A DNA stretch of 64,000 nucleotides. Source: Gemmataceae bacterium (lineage in GTDB: Bacteria; Planctomycetota; Planctomycetia; Gemmatales; Gemmataceae). A program made the translations under genes and the position numbers. Where the stretch lies: NCBI GenBank assembly GCA_025055795.1, contig JANWVV010000007.1, forward strand, positions 57,034 through 121,033, written 5' to 3'. The notes beneath the pieces are model-generated. The model was given only the letters and a program-made list of their open reading frames with translations, did no database searches and was not told where the DNA came from. This document shows positions 1-9,621 of this stretch, one piece after another. Numbering within the stretch: the first letter of the stretch is position 1; every line of letters begins with the position of its first letter.

Positions 1-1447
1 AGGGAGTTGCCGCGGATGCGGCCGTGACGGGATGGGCGGGCGGGTTTACCGCTCCCACGGCAACGGGCACAGCCGCAGGTAGACTGGAGGTGACCGGCAG
101 GGGTGGCGGTTCGGACCCCGCTGGGCTGGCAGGAACAGAAGGAGCCGACGGTGGCAAGGCCGGTTTGGGTCCGGTTCCCGCGGACGTTGTGCGGAGAGGG
201 GGCACGATTCTGGCCGAGCCACCGGCGGGCTTGTCAGGGAGGGCTGGTATGACGGCAGCGGCCTCACTATCCAGCCAGGCTTTGTAGGCGGGCGTCAGAC
301 TAGCGGCTGTCGGCCGGGCACCGCGCGGGGCCAACAGAGGCTGCAATGCATCGGCCGCAGCGGCGGGCGTGGTGAATCGCTCTTCCGGACGCTTGGCCAG
401 CATTGTGTCCAGCACCGCCTGCAACAGTGGGGGCACCTCAGGGATGAACTCTCGCAAGGGACGCGGGGGTTCCATGGCGTGACGCACCATTTGGGCCATG
501 ATGCTGTTGTCCGGAAACGGCGGTTGACCTGTCAGGCAGTGATACAGTACACACCCCAGGCTGTAAATGTCGGCTCGGATGTCGACGCTGCTGGCATCGC
601 GGGCCTGCTCTGGTGCCATGTAGTCGGGCGTGCCAAGTACCGTGCCCTCTTGGGTGATCTGCGTTTCCTGTTGTCCTTCCGGCACCGATTCGTCGAACAG
701 TTCGCGTCCCAGGCCGATGTCCAGGATTTTCACCGTGGCGTTCCAGGTGGTGTCTTCCGCCTCGGTTCCTGCCTCGCGATCAGGGCGATGGCCGTCCCGG
801 CTTTCTACCAGCATCAGATTGGCCGGTTTCAGGTCACGATGGATCATGTGCCGTTCGTGCAGATGCTGCAGGCCTTGGAGTGCTTGATGGATCAGGCGGA
901 TGGCTTCCGGCCAGGGCAGACGACCCCGACGCTGCAGCGTCTCCTGCAGCGTTTCGCCCTCCAGGTACTCCATGACCAGATAGTGCACCCCCTGCACTTC
1001 TCCTACCTGAAAAGCGCGGACGATGTTGGGATGGTCCAGTTGTAACAACAGCCGGGCTTCCCGTTGGAAGCGGGACAGGATCGCGGGATCGGACGCCTTC
1101 GAAGCGGGCAGGATTTTCAAAGCAACGATCTGCCCCAGATGATGGAGGGCTTTATAGACGCCCCCTACTCCCATGTGCCCTTTGCTGATCCGTTCCAGGA
1201 TCTTGTAACCGGCGATGAAAAATCCCTCGGCCCGGCCACGTTGAATCATGTGGGCTTGATATTCAGTTAACAAACGTTGTCGGACCAGATAGCGGCGGAA
1301 CCGCTCCACGTCCGTAGGGGATTTACCCTCTGCCAGGCTGTCTGCCTGGAAACGCCGATAGGCGTTGTCGACCTCCTCCTGAGGTAACAGCCGGCTGCGG
1401 GCCAGCAAAACACAGTAATCTTCGACGGTGGCGGGTGGTGTGGGCAT
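1..1447 (-). CDS. Serine/threonine protein kinase, C-terminus cut by window edge
   Basis: The frame runs from an ATG at 1447 to the window edge without a stop (about 482 codons), so the C-terminus is missing. Residues 1-80 form a helical N-terminal extension of the kind seen on planctomycete kinases. The kinase domain follows at about 80-370: a modified glycine loop (SKGHMGVGGVYKA), catalytic Lys111 in VALKIL, HRD at 203-205 in IHRDLKPANLML, DIG instead of DFG at 243-245, and TPDYMAPE at 273-280. After about residue 385 the chain becomes Pro/Ala-rich, as in linkers leading to a membrane segment, which would lie outside the window. With HRD and the Asp of DIG kept, it is probably active; the Phe-to-Ile change is common in this group. 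A second kinase-like gene follows on the same strand upstream in coordinates. Substrates are unknown. Confidence 0.9.
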   Translation of the reverse strand, partial: MPTPPATVEDYCVLLARSRLLPQEEVDNAYRRFQADSLAEGKSPTDVERFRRYLVRQRLLTEYQAHMIQRGRAEGFFIAGYKILERISKGHMGVGGVYKALHHLGQIVALKILPASKASDPAILSRFQREARLLLQLDHPNIVRAFQVGEVQGVHYLVMEYLEGETLQETLQRRGRLPWPEAIRLIHQALQGLQHLHERHMIHRDLKPANLMLVESRDGHRPDREAGTEAEDTTWNATVKILDIGLGRELFDESVPEGQQETQITQEGTVLGTPDYMAPEQARDASSVDIRADIYSLGCVLYHCLTGQPPFPDNSIMAQMVRHAMEPPRPLREFIPEVPPLLQAVLDTMLAKRPEERFTTPAAAADALQPLLAPRGARPTAASLTPAYKAWLDSEAAAVIPALPDKPAGGSARIVPPLRTTSAGTGPKPALPPSAPSVPASPAGSEPPPLPVTSSLPAAVPVAVGAVNPPAHPVTAASAATP

Positions 1448-1803
1448 GATGCTGATACTCAACCCATATGGTGCACTGCCAGAAACGACCGCTCGGCGCG
1501 GCCCCTTCTCTATGGTGTTCAACCCCGTATGTTAGCCGAAGGTGCACCCTTCCTGATTCTGGTATAGCATTTTTCTGCCATTGCTGGCGGTGGTGCTTGG
1601 ATGTCACTATGACTGACCCACCGCTGTATTTCCAGGAACCTCAAGGCAGGACGTAGCAAGTATAACGATAGTTGGCCGAACAACAATCCGTCCTTTCAGT
1701 GGGAGCGGGGAGCGGTTGATCAGTCAGGTTACTGGTGCGGCGGAGGCGGTACGGGTCAGCAGGCCGCTGCTGGGGGAGGAACAAAAAGGGGTACCCAGCA
1801 GGG
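1448..1803. other. Intergenic gap between the two kinase-like genes
   Basis: This 356-bp stretch lies upstream of the first kinase and downstream of the second, both on the minus strand. The short open frames in it lack codon bias, ribosome binding sites and recognisable domains. It should contain the promoter of the first kinase, but no clear -35/-10 pair or hairpin was seen. Confidence 0.5.
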
Positions 1804-3393
1804 TCACTGGGTGAGGTGCTGGTGAAGAAAGTCCAGGACGGCTGGATCGTGGCGGTAGAGTTCTTCCAGGCCGCGGCGGATGGCTTCGGCTTCCGCAGCG
1901 CGATTGTTCTGGCGGAGTTGGTGGACCCGTTCGACAACCGGGTGCAATTGAGGGGGTACCGCTGTGGTTGAAGCGGCCCCGGGGCCTGTGCTGGTGGTAG
2001 CGGCCTGACGCTCGAGCAAGGTTAGTCCCAAGCGGGCCAGATCGAGCCAGGTGCGTTCCGATTCCTGGGCTTCGAAGACAACCAGCAGAGCGGACCAGAT
2101 CCGGCGGGCTTCGGCGATTTCGCCCACTTGCACTTTGCGTAAGCCGCGCCAGTAGGCCCGTTCGGCTTCGGAGCGGGGTTGCCACTGGCTGCCTTGCAGG
2201 ATGGCCCGTTTTAGCTCGCGGTACTCCTGCAGTTTATGGCGGAAGGCAGCGATTTCCTCGCGGTAACGGTCCGGATAACGGCGGGACAGGGGCTCCAGGT
2301 AGTCCTGCCAGGCTTGTTCCCAGTCTTCAGGGCGATCGGATTGCATCAAGGGCAGGGCGGCTTCGTAGAGTTGTTCGGCAGGGGCCTGGGGCCGGACAAA
2401 AGCGTACAGCAACAGTCCCACCACCAGCAGGAAAGCGGGTATGACGACCCAGGGCCGTTGCATCAATGGTCGGGGGGAGTGAACGGAGGCCGATTCGTCC
2501 CGGTGCTGCTCGGACAGGGCCACCGTTTCGACGGTATCCGGAGTGAGGCGGGCGGGCCAGTCGATCCGCTGGCCCTGACGTTCCAGGCGGGCACGGATGC
2601 GTTCCAGTTCTTCCAGGAGCTGCAAGGCGTGGCCGGGACGCCGCGACGGGTTTTTCTCCAGTAGCAGGCAGATGAATTCGTCGATTTCGGCGGGCAGGTC
2701 GGGTACCAGCAGGGCGGGTCGTTCCGGCAGGGCGTAGCAGTGCTTATGCGTCAGTTCGACCAGCGTAGCAGCGGTAAAGGGGGGGCGGCCCGTCAGCAAG
2801 GCGTACAGGACGCCACCCAGGGCATAAAAGTCGCTTCGCCGGGTGTAGGGTTTACCGTTAGCTAGTTCCGGTGGCAGGAAGGCCTCTGCCCCCAGGGGGG
2901 TTGGCTTAAGCGGTGGTGTCGGCGGGAAAATGCGGGCCAGGCCGCAGGACAGCAGCTTGACCGTGCCATCGGGCTGACGCATCAGATGGGCCGGTTTCAA
3001 TTCCCGATGCAGAACGTTGCGGTTATGAGCATGTTTGAGGGCCCGGGCCGCCTGCACGGCCACCTGCAACACCTCCGGCCAGGGTACCGGTCCCTGACGC
3101 AGCCGCTGGGCGTAATCCTCGCCGTCGATCCATTCGCAAGCGACATAGACGGTACCATTGCTGATACCGCTGTCGTAGTAACGGGCCAGGTTGGCGTGTT
3201 CCAAACGCTGCAGGGGCAGCATTTCCGCCGCTAGTTTCTGGGCCAACTGTTCCTCGCGGACGTTCGGGCCGTGGAAAATCTTGACCGCGGCCACACGCCC
3301 CTCCTCGCGGTAACTGCGGGCCCGATACAAACTACCCTGGGGTCCCTGGTACACCTCCTGTTCCAGGTACCAATTGCCAACGCGGGCTCCCAT
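1804..3393 (-). CDS. Membrane-anchored kinase-like protein, probable pseudokinase
   Basis: This 529-residue protein has a kinase-like fold at about 5-265, a linker, one transmembrane helix at about 315-333 (WVVIPAFLLVVGLLLYAFV) and a C-terminal, apparently extracytoplasmic helical region rich in Ala, Glu and Arg that may form TPR-like repeats. The ATP-binding Lys is present (K38 in AAVKIF). The catalytic loop reads HRELKPAHL at 129-137, so the HRD Asp is Glu and the usual Asn is His. The DFG position reads SCG at 149-151, and the APE region reads LPPEL. Losing the catalytic Asp, the Asn and the metal-binding Asp together argues for a pseudokinase with a scaffold or sensor role. The ATG at 3393 has GGAG about 4 nt upstream. 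Membership of the Ser/Thr kinase superfamily is clear; lack of activity is inferred. Confidence 0.85.
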   Translation of the reverse strand: MGARVGNWYLEQEVYQGPQGSLYRARSYREEGRVAAVKIFHGPNVREEQLAQKLAAEMLPLQRLEHANLARYYDSGISNGTVYVACEWIDGEDYAQRLRQGPVPWPEVLQVAVQAARALKHAHNRNVLHRELKPAHLMRQPDGTVKLLSCGLARIFPPTPPLKPTPLGAEAFLPPELANGKPYTRRSDFYALGGVLYALLTGRPPFTAATLVELTHKHCYALPERPALLVPDLPAEIDEFICLLLEKNPSRRPGHALQLLEELERIRARLERQGQRIDWPARLTPDTVETVALSEQHRDESASVHSPRPLMQRPWVVIPAFLLVVGLLLYAFVRPQAPAEQLYEAALPLMQSDRPEDWEQAWQDYLEPLSRRYPDRYREEIAAFRHKLQEYRELKRAILQGSQWQPRSEAERAYWRGLRKVQVGEIAEARRIWSALLVVFEAQESERTWLDLARLGLTLLERQAATTSTGPGAASTTAVPPQLHPVVERVHQLRQNNRAAEAEAIRRGLEELYRHDPAVLDFLHQHLTQ

Positions 3394-3603
3394 AGCTCCA
3401 CCATCGGACCGTCTGCTTTGCCGGTCCGGTTATCACCTGTAATACCTATGCTTTGTCCAACTATTCCAGCAGCAATCGGGTATGATATACCTAAATTTAC
3501 AAAAACTGCCATCCCGGCGTGCTTGTAAGATCGCCCAGCTTGATCCGGGTTAGCCGAGCAAGCAACCTTAACAATTCTACTGATGCAAGGCGAGCACTTT
3601 TCC

Positions 3604-4026
3604 ATGATGAAGCCTTCATCACGTCTGGCGGTGCTGCTGATAGCCCATGGCAGCCGCCGACCGGAAGCGAACGTCGAGGTGGAACACCTGGCCGTGCAGT
3701 TGCAGCAGCAGGGCGGGTTCTGGTGCGTGCAGCCCGCGTTTTTGGAACTGGCCGAGCCCACGATCGAGGCCGGGGCCGACCGGTGCGTCGCTCAGCAGGC
3801 CACCGCCGTGATACTGCTGCCGTATTTCCTGTCTCCAGGCCGGCATGTCGCCGATGATCTGCGTCGCGCCTGCGATCGATTGCAACAGCGCTATCCGCAG
3901 GTTCCCTTCGTACTGGCTCCGCCACTGGGGCAACATCCGGCCATTGCGGACATTCTGCTACAGCACGCCCAGCAGGCGGCCCGATCGCTGGATGTGCCGA
4001 TCGACTCGCTGTGCACACCAGGATAG
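3604..4026 (+). CDS. CbiX/SirB-like sirohydrochlorin chelatase (short form)
   Basis: This is a single-domain protein of about 140 residues in the CbiX/SirB family, which inserts cobalt or iron into sirohydrochlorin in cobalamin or siroheme synthesis. The family features seen are the N-terminal LLIAHGSRRPEAN motif with the first metal-binding His, and LPYFLSPGRHVADDL with the second. The length fits the single-domain ancestral form. An ATG at 3604 was preferred over one at 3583 because an AAGG element lies upstream at a suitable distance. No other cobalamin or siroheme gene is adjacent. It is transcribed away from the kinase-like gene. Which metal it uses cannot be told from sequence. Confidence 0.82.
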   Translation: MMKPSSRLAVLLIAHGSRRPEANVEVEHLAVQLQQQGGFWCVQPAFLELAEPTIEAGADRCVAQQATAVILLPYFLSPGRHVADDLRRACDRLQQRYPQVPFVLAPPLGQHPAIADILLQHAQQAARSLDVPIDSLCTPG

Positions 4027-4192
4027 TGAATAATTTCCTCGGACAACTGGCCCCCGCCTACCATGAGGACCGTTCAACCAAGCGACTCGCCTTGCCAGTT
4101 CAATGCTGATAGACCTTCGTCAAGAGGCGGACCCGCCCATCGGGCTAACCTCTGATCCAGGGCCTGCGCGGTGCTGTCCGAGCCTCGCCATC

Positions 4193-6403
4193 TCAGCGGC
4201 GTTGCCGGCGGAACCAGTCGAGCCAGGCATGGGCAGCGGCAGTACGAGCCCGCTGGTCCGCTCCGGGAGCTGGTCCGAAATCCTGACCTGTAAGGCTCTT
4301 CAAGGCCGCGTGCACCGCGCGGACTACCGCCTCGTGCTCGTCTAGCAGAAGGGGGATCAGGTCGGGAATGAGCAGTTTGTCGTCCTTCATAGCAATGGCC
4401 AGGGCGGCCGCACGCCGCAGTTCCGGATCGCTAGCCTGCAGGTATTGCCGCAACGTATCGGCCGTCATGCGCGTGAGCCGCTCGGCCAGGGCCTGGCGGG
4501 CCAAACCTTTCCGCTCACCCTCCACGCGGTGCACCAGTGTCAGAAGGGCTTGGGTGAAGGCGTTCCCCTTGCCTTGCTTGAGGGCATTCAGCCCGTGCAC
4601 CCACTGAGGGGGCGGCGTCCGCAACAGTTCCTCAACGATTGCTTCTGGATCGCCAGCGTTGATCTGACCAGCGGGCGGCTCACGTGGGGGATTGACCCGA
4701 TCAGGGTGCTCTGTACCCCCTGAAGGGGGAGTAAGAGGGGGTAATGGTCGGGATGGATCGGGGCCGGGAGGTGTCGGCTCGCTCCCTGCAATCGTTGTGC
4801 CCTTTTCATCAGGCGGTTGGGTGGGTGTGTTCGTACCAGTCCCTGGGGCTGGGGGGTTGGCCGCGATCTTTTGCCAAGGCGAGGCACGGCCATCCGTACG
4901 CAGTTCGGCATCGCGCCCAGAGCCCTGGACGACCCGGCTGAGATCCCGTACCACATTGGAGCGGCACAGCACCAGCAAGGCGAAGGCGCTATTCACCAGG
5001 TCGCCCCAGCCACCGTCTGCCTGTTGAGCGTTGACCAGAATGTCGGCGGCGTAATCGTACCAGTCGACGTTGCCGATTTTGTCGATGCCGTAAATGACGC
5101 CCACTCGTTCCAGCGACCACAGAAAGTAATAAGAGTGGTGACCGGTGGGGAACAGGCCCAAGCGGTTGGCCCCTTTCCCTTTGCCACGGAAAGGCACATC
5201 GCCCTGCAGGACCGCTGCCAGGTTGGCAAACCCTTTCTGAATGGCGACGGCACACGGGTCGCCGGCCAAGGGAGGGGCAAGCGGACCGGCTGGCTTTTTG
5301 GGTGCGGGTTTGTTGGGTTCTTTGACCGCTGGCGGCGGAGTCGGCGGCGGTCGGAAAAAGGGATCGTCCGTGCCGTTGGTACTTGGCTGACCAGCGGGCG
5401 GTGGCCGGAAAAATGGATCATCCGGAGACGGAGAAGTTTTCTTGGCCCCAGCATCGCTGCGGGATTTACCCTGGGGAGTGGGCAGTGCCTGCGGATCGGT
5501 ACGCAGTAGCCGTTCCTGACGCCGCCCGACCGCGGTAGCTAGTCCCAGCAGACCCACGCAGGTCATCGAAGCACTACCCGGAAAGCCTTTGCCGGAATAC
5601 GGCCAGCCGCCATCGGGACACTGGGTGGCCAGAAAACGTTTCTCGATCAGGTTGAAAGCGGCTTCAACCGGAACGCCGTGCTTGCGGGCGGCCCATAGAC
5701 CGAGAATGGCAAACTGCGTATTGGAATTGTCATCGGCGAAATGATGGGCACCACCATTTCGTTGCATGTATTCCGCCTGAAGCTGTCCGGCGTAGCGGGC
5801 GACCGCCGGGTGCAGGCGGCGGAAGTCAGTGGCGGGTGGCAGCGAGGGCCTTTGAGCGGTGTCCCTGTCCCGCGCCGGTTGCACTTGTCCGCTACGCAGT
5901 TCGGCAGTCAGGAGGGCGTTGCGTAGCATGGTTTCCATCGACTCCGACACGCCGGGACAACCGTAGGTCCATCCCCCCTGCGGATTCTGTCCGGCTAGAA
6001 GCCGGACGGCCAGCATCTGAATAATGGGTACGTCGGCGGGGTCGCCCAGACGGTCCAAATACAGGATGTACAGGGCCAGGTGGTACGTCTGGGTCTCGGA
6101 AAACGAGGCTTCTCGCACCTGGGCTGTGACGCGTTTGAGGGTGTCATCTTCGGCCGACAGTCCACATTCGAGCAATGCCAGTCCGGCTAAGGCGGCCTCG
6201 GCCACGGGCCGTTGTTCTGACCCCTTTGGGAGCTGTTTTGCCCCTTGAGCCTGCAGCCGCTTTTTTGTGTAGGCCATTCCTTTGTCGATGGCGGCGTTAA
6301 TCTGTTGGGGTGTGGCTGCCGGTGCCGAGTGGGTGTGGGTCAGGGCGATCAGGCCGAACCCCACAGCTAGTCCAGTAGTGGCGAGCAAACGGCGTGGTAC
6401 CAT
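4193..6403 (-). CDS. Secreted prenyltransferase-repeat / HEAT-repeat protein, copy 1
   Basis: Translation probably starts at the ATG at 6403 (GGGAGA upstream), giving about 736 residues that begin with a signal peptide ending near SAPAA. Residues of about 30-300 and 430-520 carry squalene-cyclase/prenyltransferase-type alpha-barrel repeats with GGW motifs (QNPQGGWTYG, CPDGGWPYSG, QADGGWGDL) and a DDNSNTQFAILGLWAARK block. A low-complexity linker holds two DDPFFRPPP units. The C-terminal about 130 residues look like HEAT repeats and end with a GQDFGPAP motif shared with the neighbouring paralogue. No DxDD catalytic motif of a type II terpene cyclase was noticed, so a binding or structural role is more likely than cyclisation. 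It is a tandem duplicate of the next gene on the same strand. Confidence 0.85.
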   Translation of the reverse strand: MVPRRLLATTGLAVGFGLIALTHTHSAPAATPQQINAAIDKGMAYTKKRLQAQGAKQLPKGSEQRPVAEAALAGLALLECGLSAEDDTLKRVTAQVREASFSETQTYHLALYILYLDRLGDPADVPIIQMLAVRLLAGQNPQGGWTYGCPGVSESMETMLRNALLTAELRSGQVQPARDRDTAQRPSLPPATDFRRLHPAVARYAGQLQAEYMQRNGGAHHFADDNSNTQFAILGLWAARKHGVPVEAAFNLIEKRFLATQCPDGGWPYSGKGFPGSASMTCVGLLGLATAVGRRQERLLRTDPQALPTPQGKSRSDAGAKKTSPSPDDPFFRPPPAGQPSTNGTDDPFFRPPPTPPPAVKEPNKPAPKKPAGPLAPPLAGDPCAVAIQKGFANLAAVLQGDVPFRGKGKGANRLGLFPTGHHSYYFLWSLERVGVIYGIDKIGNVDWYDYAADILVNAQQADGGWGDLVNSAFALLVLCRSNVVRDLSRVVQGSGRDAELRTDGRASPWQKIAANPPAPGTGTNTPTQPPDEKGTTIAGSEPTPPGPDPSRPLPPLTPPSGGTEHPDRVNPPREPPAGQINAGDPEAIVEELLRTPPPQWVHGLNALKQGKGNAFTQALLTLVHRVEGERKGLARQALAERLTRMTADTLRQYLQASDPELRRAAALAIAMKDDKLLIPDLIPLLLDEHEAVVRAVHAALKSLTGQDFGPAPGADQRARTAAAHAWLDWFRRQRR

Positions 6404-6553
6404 AGGTTGGTCTCCCGCAAGGCAGGCGGAAGGGACCTGCCGGGGCTGACAAGCGGCGTAACCTACAAAGCAGACTTGAATTCGTTGGGGTAGCCCACGG
6501 GACGATCTGTGGAGGAACGGTCGCAGCAACGCGTCAGGCGGTCTTGATGCAGC

Positions 6554-8497
6554 TCAGCGTTGCAGTTCCCACCATTTTTTCCAGGCGTCGGCAGCCAGGC
6601 GTTTGTCGTGGCTGGAGGCGTGGGGGGGCGGACCGAAGTCCTGACCGGTCAGGGCCTTCAGGCTTGCTTTAGCGGCCCGGACCACCAGTTCCTCCTCATC
6701 CATTAAGGCGGCGATCAGATCGGGCACGTGGTTTTTATCGTCCTTCATGCCCATAGCCAGGACGGCGGCACGCCGTAGTTCCGGATCGTCCTTAACCTGA
6801 GCGTAATACCGCAGCGTTTCCGCCGACATACCCGCCAGGCGTTCCGCTAGAGCATTGCGGACGTCCTGCAGGCGAATACCTTCGAGACGGTGCGCCGCCA
6901 AGGCTAACGCCTGGGTGTGGACGCTCCCCTTACTGTCCCGGATTTTGCGTAACGTAAGGGCCCATTGACTTTCGCTGCTGCGTAACAAAGTGGCAGCAAG
7001 CGTAGCAGCTTCATTCTGCAAATAGTTATTCTTGCCAGTGGCGTTGCCCCCGGTGGGACGATTGTTGCCACTGCCGGGCGTGGTGCTGTGACTATCCGAC
7101 GGCCCAGCACGCATTTCTGTCGCCATGTCGTTTTGGACCTTGCCCGACAGATCACGGGCCAGGTTCGATTTGCACAATACCAGTACAGCAAAGGCGGTGT
7201 TCACCTCCGGGTCATAACCGCCCACTTCCCAGGAGCCGTCGGCAGCCTGCGTCGCTACCAAAGTGGTGGAGACCGCATCGTACCAGTCGACATTACCGAT
7301 TTTATCGACGCCGTAGATGAGGCTGACCCGCTCGAGGGACCACAGGAAGTAGAAGTCGTTTTTGCCGTGGCCCTGTCCTTGGGCACCCAGGATAAAGGCA
7401 CCGCCGCCACGGCCGTCCGGACGGACGGAGTTGTTCATCACGGCTCCCAGAGCGGCAAAAGCAATCTGTGCGGCCTGATCCCGAGCATCCAGTTTCAGTC
7501 GAGTGGCCTTGGCATCCTCCTTGGGTTTGGGAGCGGGCTTAGGGGTCGGTTTGGGTGCAGGTTCCATCGGCCGGAAAAAAGGATCATCGGGCATGTCGGC
7601 CTTGGGAGCCTCTTTTCCTTTCCCCTCCTCTTTGTTGGAGGCCGAGGGGTTTTCCGCTTTGAGACGTTTTTCCTGCCGGCGGGCAATGCCGGTGGCCAGT
7701 CCCAGCAGGCCAGCGCAGATCATGGACGGCGAGCCTTCCGCGACCATGGCTGCCCCGGCGGAGGTGACAGCCGGACCCGTATACGGCCAGCCACCGGTGC
7801 GAGTCTGCGTCATCAGGAAGCGGCGTTCGACGAGATCCAGGGCCGAATCCACGGGAACGCCGTGCTTGCGAGCCAGCCACAAAGCCAAAACGGCAAACTG
7901 CGTGTTGGAATTGTCGTCGCCCACGCTATCCTGCGGATTTTTCCGAGCAAACAACGCTTGGGCATAACGTTCAATGTCCGGATGCAGCCGCCCCTTCTTC
8001 TCCTGGGGCCGAATGGCGCGTAAAAACTGCACCTCTTCGTTGCTGACAGCGGCGATACAGCCGTAACCCCAGCCACCACTTTGTGCCCTCTGTCCGACCA
8101 GCAGCCGGACCGCCAGTGCCTGGATCAACGGCTCGTCACTCGGTTCCCCCAGCCGATCCAGATACATCAGGCACAGCGAGATCTGATACGTTTGCACCTG
8201 TGTATACGCTGCTTCCCGGACAATCCGGGTAATGTTCTGCACGGCAGGATCGCTGGGGGGTACCCCGGCTTCCAGCAAGGCCAGACCTGCTAGGCAAGTT
8301 CCTCCCAAGGCATGGGAAAAAGGAATGTTGATGTTGGGGCCGCTATCCGGTCGCAGATACTTGCGTTTGAGCCACTCGGCCCCCTTTTTGATCGCTGCAT
8401 CGATCTGTTGCGGATCGGCCGCCTGGGCCGGTGTACCCACCCCGCTGCCCAACAACGCCCCAGCAAACAACAGGCATAAGATCAGGCTGCGTCGCAT
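6554..8497 (-). CDS. Secreted prenyltransferase-repeat / HEAT-repeat protein, copy 2
   Basis: The ATG at 8497 has a strong AGGAGG site and begins a clean signal peptide (MRRSLILCLLFAGALLGSG, cleavage near AQA), giving about 647 residues. Domain order matches copy 1: prenyltransferase/terpenoid-cyclase-like repeats with GGW motifs (AQSGGWGYG, TRTGGWPYTG, ADGSWEVGG), the DDNSNTQFAVLALWLARK block, a charged Lys/Pro linker with one DDPFFRP unit, and C-terminal HEAT-like helices ending in GQDFGPPP. The gap to copy 1 is about 150 bp, so they may be co-transcribed with this gene first. The family is common and often multi-copy in planctomycetes; its function is unknown. No catalytic cyclase motif was noticed. 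Confidence 0.85.
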   Translation of the reverse strand: MRRSLILCLLFAGALLGSGVGTPAQAADPQQIDAAIKKGAEWLKRKYLRPDSGPNINIPFSHALGGTCLAGLALLEAGVPPSDPAVQNITRIVREAAYTQVQTYQISLCLMYLDRLGEPSDEPLIQALAVRLLVGQRAQSGGWGYGCIAAVSNEEVQFLRAIRPQEKKGRLHPDIERYAQALFARKNPQDSVGDDNSNTQFAVLALWLARKHGVPVDSALDLVERRFLMTQTRTGGWPYTGPAVTSAGAAMVAEGSPSMICAGLLGLATGIARRQEKRLKAENPSASNKEEGKGKEAPKADMPDDPFFRPMEPAPKPTPKPAPKPKEDAKATRLKLDARDQAAQIAFAALGAVMNNSVRPDGRGGGAFILGAQGQGHGKNDFYFLWSLERVSLIYGVDKIGNVDWYDAVSTTLVATQAADGSWEVGGYDPEVNTAFAVLVLCKSNLARDLSGKVQNDMATEMRAGPSDSHSTTPGSGNNRPTGGNATGKNNYLQNEAATLAATLLRSSESQWALTLRKIRDSKGSVHTQALALAAHRLEGIRLQDVRNALAERLAGMSAETLRYYAQVKDDPELRRAAVLAMGMKDDKNHVPDLIAALMDEEELVVRAAKASLKALTGQDFGPPPHASSHDKRLAADAWKKWWELQR

Positions 8498-9621
8498 CGG
8501 TTCTACTCCTCCTGCTGTACCCAGGATTACTGGCCGGCACAGGATGAAACAGTGATAATCAAAGATCAATCCGCATTACGCCGGCCTGCATTCGGCCCTC
8601 GAATCTTAATTTGGCTATTTCAGTTTACCATGCCTGCTAGTCAATGGGCAATGGTCGATTTCGCATTGACAATACCGCATGGCCTGATGGACTACTGAAG
8701 ATGGTCCTGAACAGCTCGCGTCACGGGCGGCCCGAGTGCCTCGTCGATAGATCCGTAAGGCATGCTTTCTTGCAGAAAACATTACAGGGACTTCCCCACG
8801 TGGTCGACCATGCCCCTGTTTATGAGGCGTTGTGACAGCGGCTTTGTACGTTGCTCAAAGCTTAAGATTTTGGTGAACATGTTGCCCATCTATCTCTAGA
8901 GCTGGAGCTATCACCAAACCGAAATACGAGTGGAAAGATTCATGACCAGATTTGTCGTGTTTGGCATTAGAGTATCTTAGCATCAGTGCAAGCGGCTTGG
9001 TGTAGGCCCCGCCTTAGTCTGTGCAGTCCTATAGTAGAAGAGTTTAACGGGTACTTGCTCTTGTTGGGCTTGGTAACGCTGATACAATTGTCTTCGAAGC
9101 ATCAACGGCCAAATGTTTATCGCTCTGGTGCACTTTAACAGAATGCATGGTCAGTGATCTATTCGGGAGTGATATAAAAAAGCAAAAGGCTTTTCTCTTA
9201 AGGCGTAGTCATGAATGAATTCTGTAGCGTAAACTTTGGTTATAATGAATGTTGAAGCCTGGTTGTACGAATATTGAACAGGTGGAGCAAAAAAATCAGA
9301 AAGCCCCGTCCATCTGCTGGTTTTGCAAGTAAACCTACTAGTGAGACGCATCATAGGGTGTTAGAAGACAGCAACGGGCGGCACCTGGTCCGTAGAAGGC
9401 AGGAACGAGGTGGGTAAGCAACCAGGGGAGAAGGCCTTGCTACCGCCCCGAAAGCCCCTGAGCTGATCCAGGCAAAGCCGTTGTCCGTCTACATACCACA
9501 TGTTTTGTGAAGGAACTACTTACGCCCTCGGGTATCTTGCCTGGGGGAATGGTGGCTGTGAGCAAGGACTGTAGTCGGGCTTTGTTTGGCCCTGACTTGT
9601 TGAAGATAAGGGTATTTACGG
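8498..9621. other. 1.1-kb region without a credible gene
   Basis: This stretch between the divergent copy-2 protein and the PSD1 protein is more AT-rich than its surroundings, especially at 8840-9350. Short open frames at 8644-8835 (plus) and 9151-9354 (minus) have no ribosome binding site, codon bias or recognisable motif. A TATAAT hexamer at 9241-9246 has no good -35 partner. It may hold a decayed gene, a small RNA or only regulatory DNA. Confidence 0.5.

Noticed and set aside
479..1045. A 188-codon plus-strand open frame
   Set aside because: It is antisense to the first kinase, whose catalytic motifs are read from the other strand.
7088..8023. A 311-codon plus-strand open frame
   Set aside because: It is antisense to prenyltransferase-repeat copy 2 and shows no domain or ribosome binding site.
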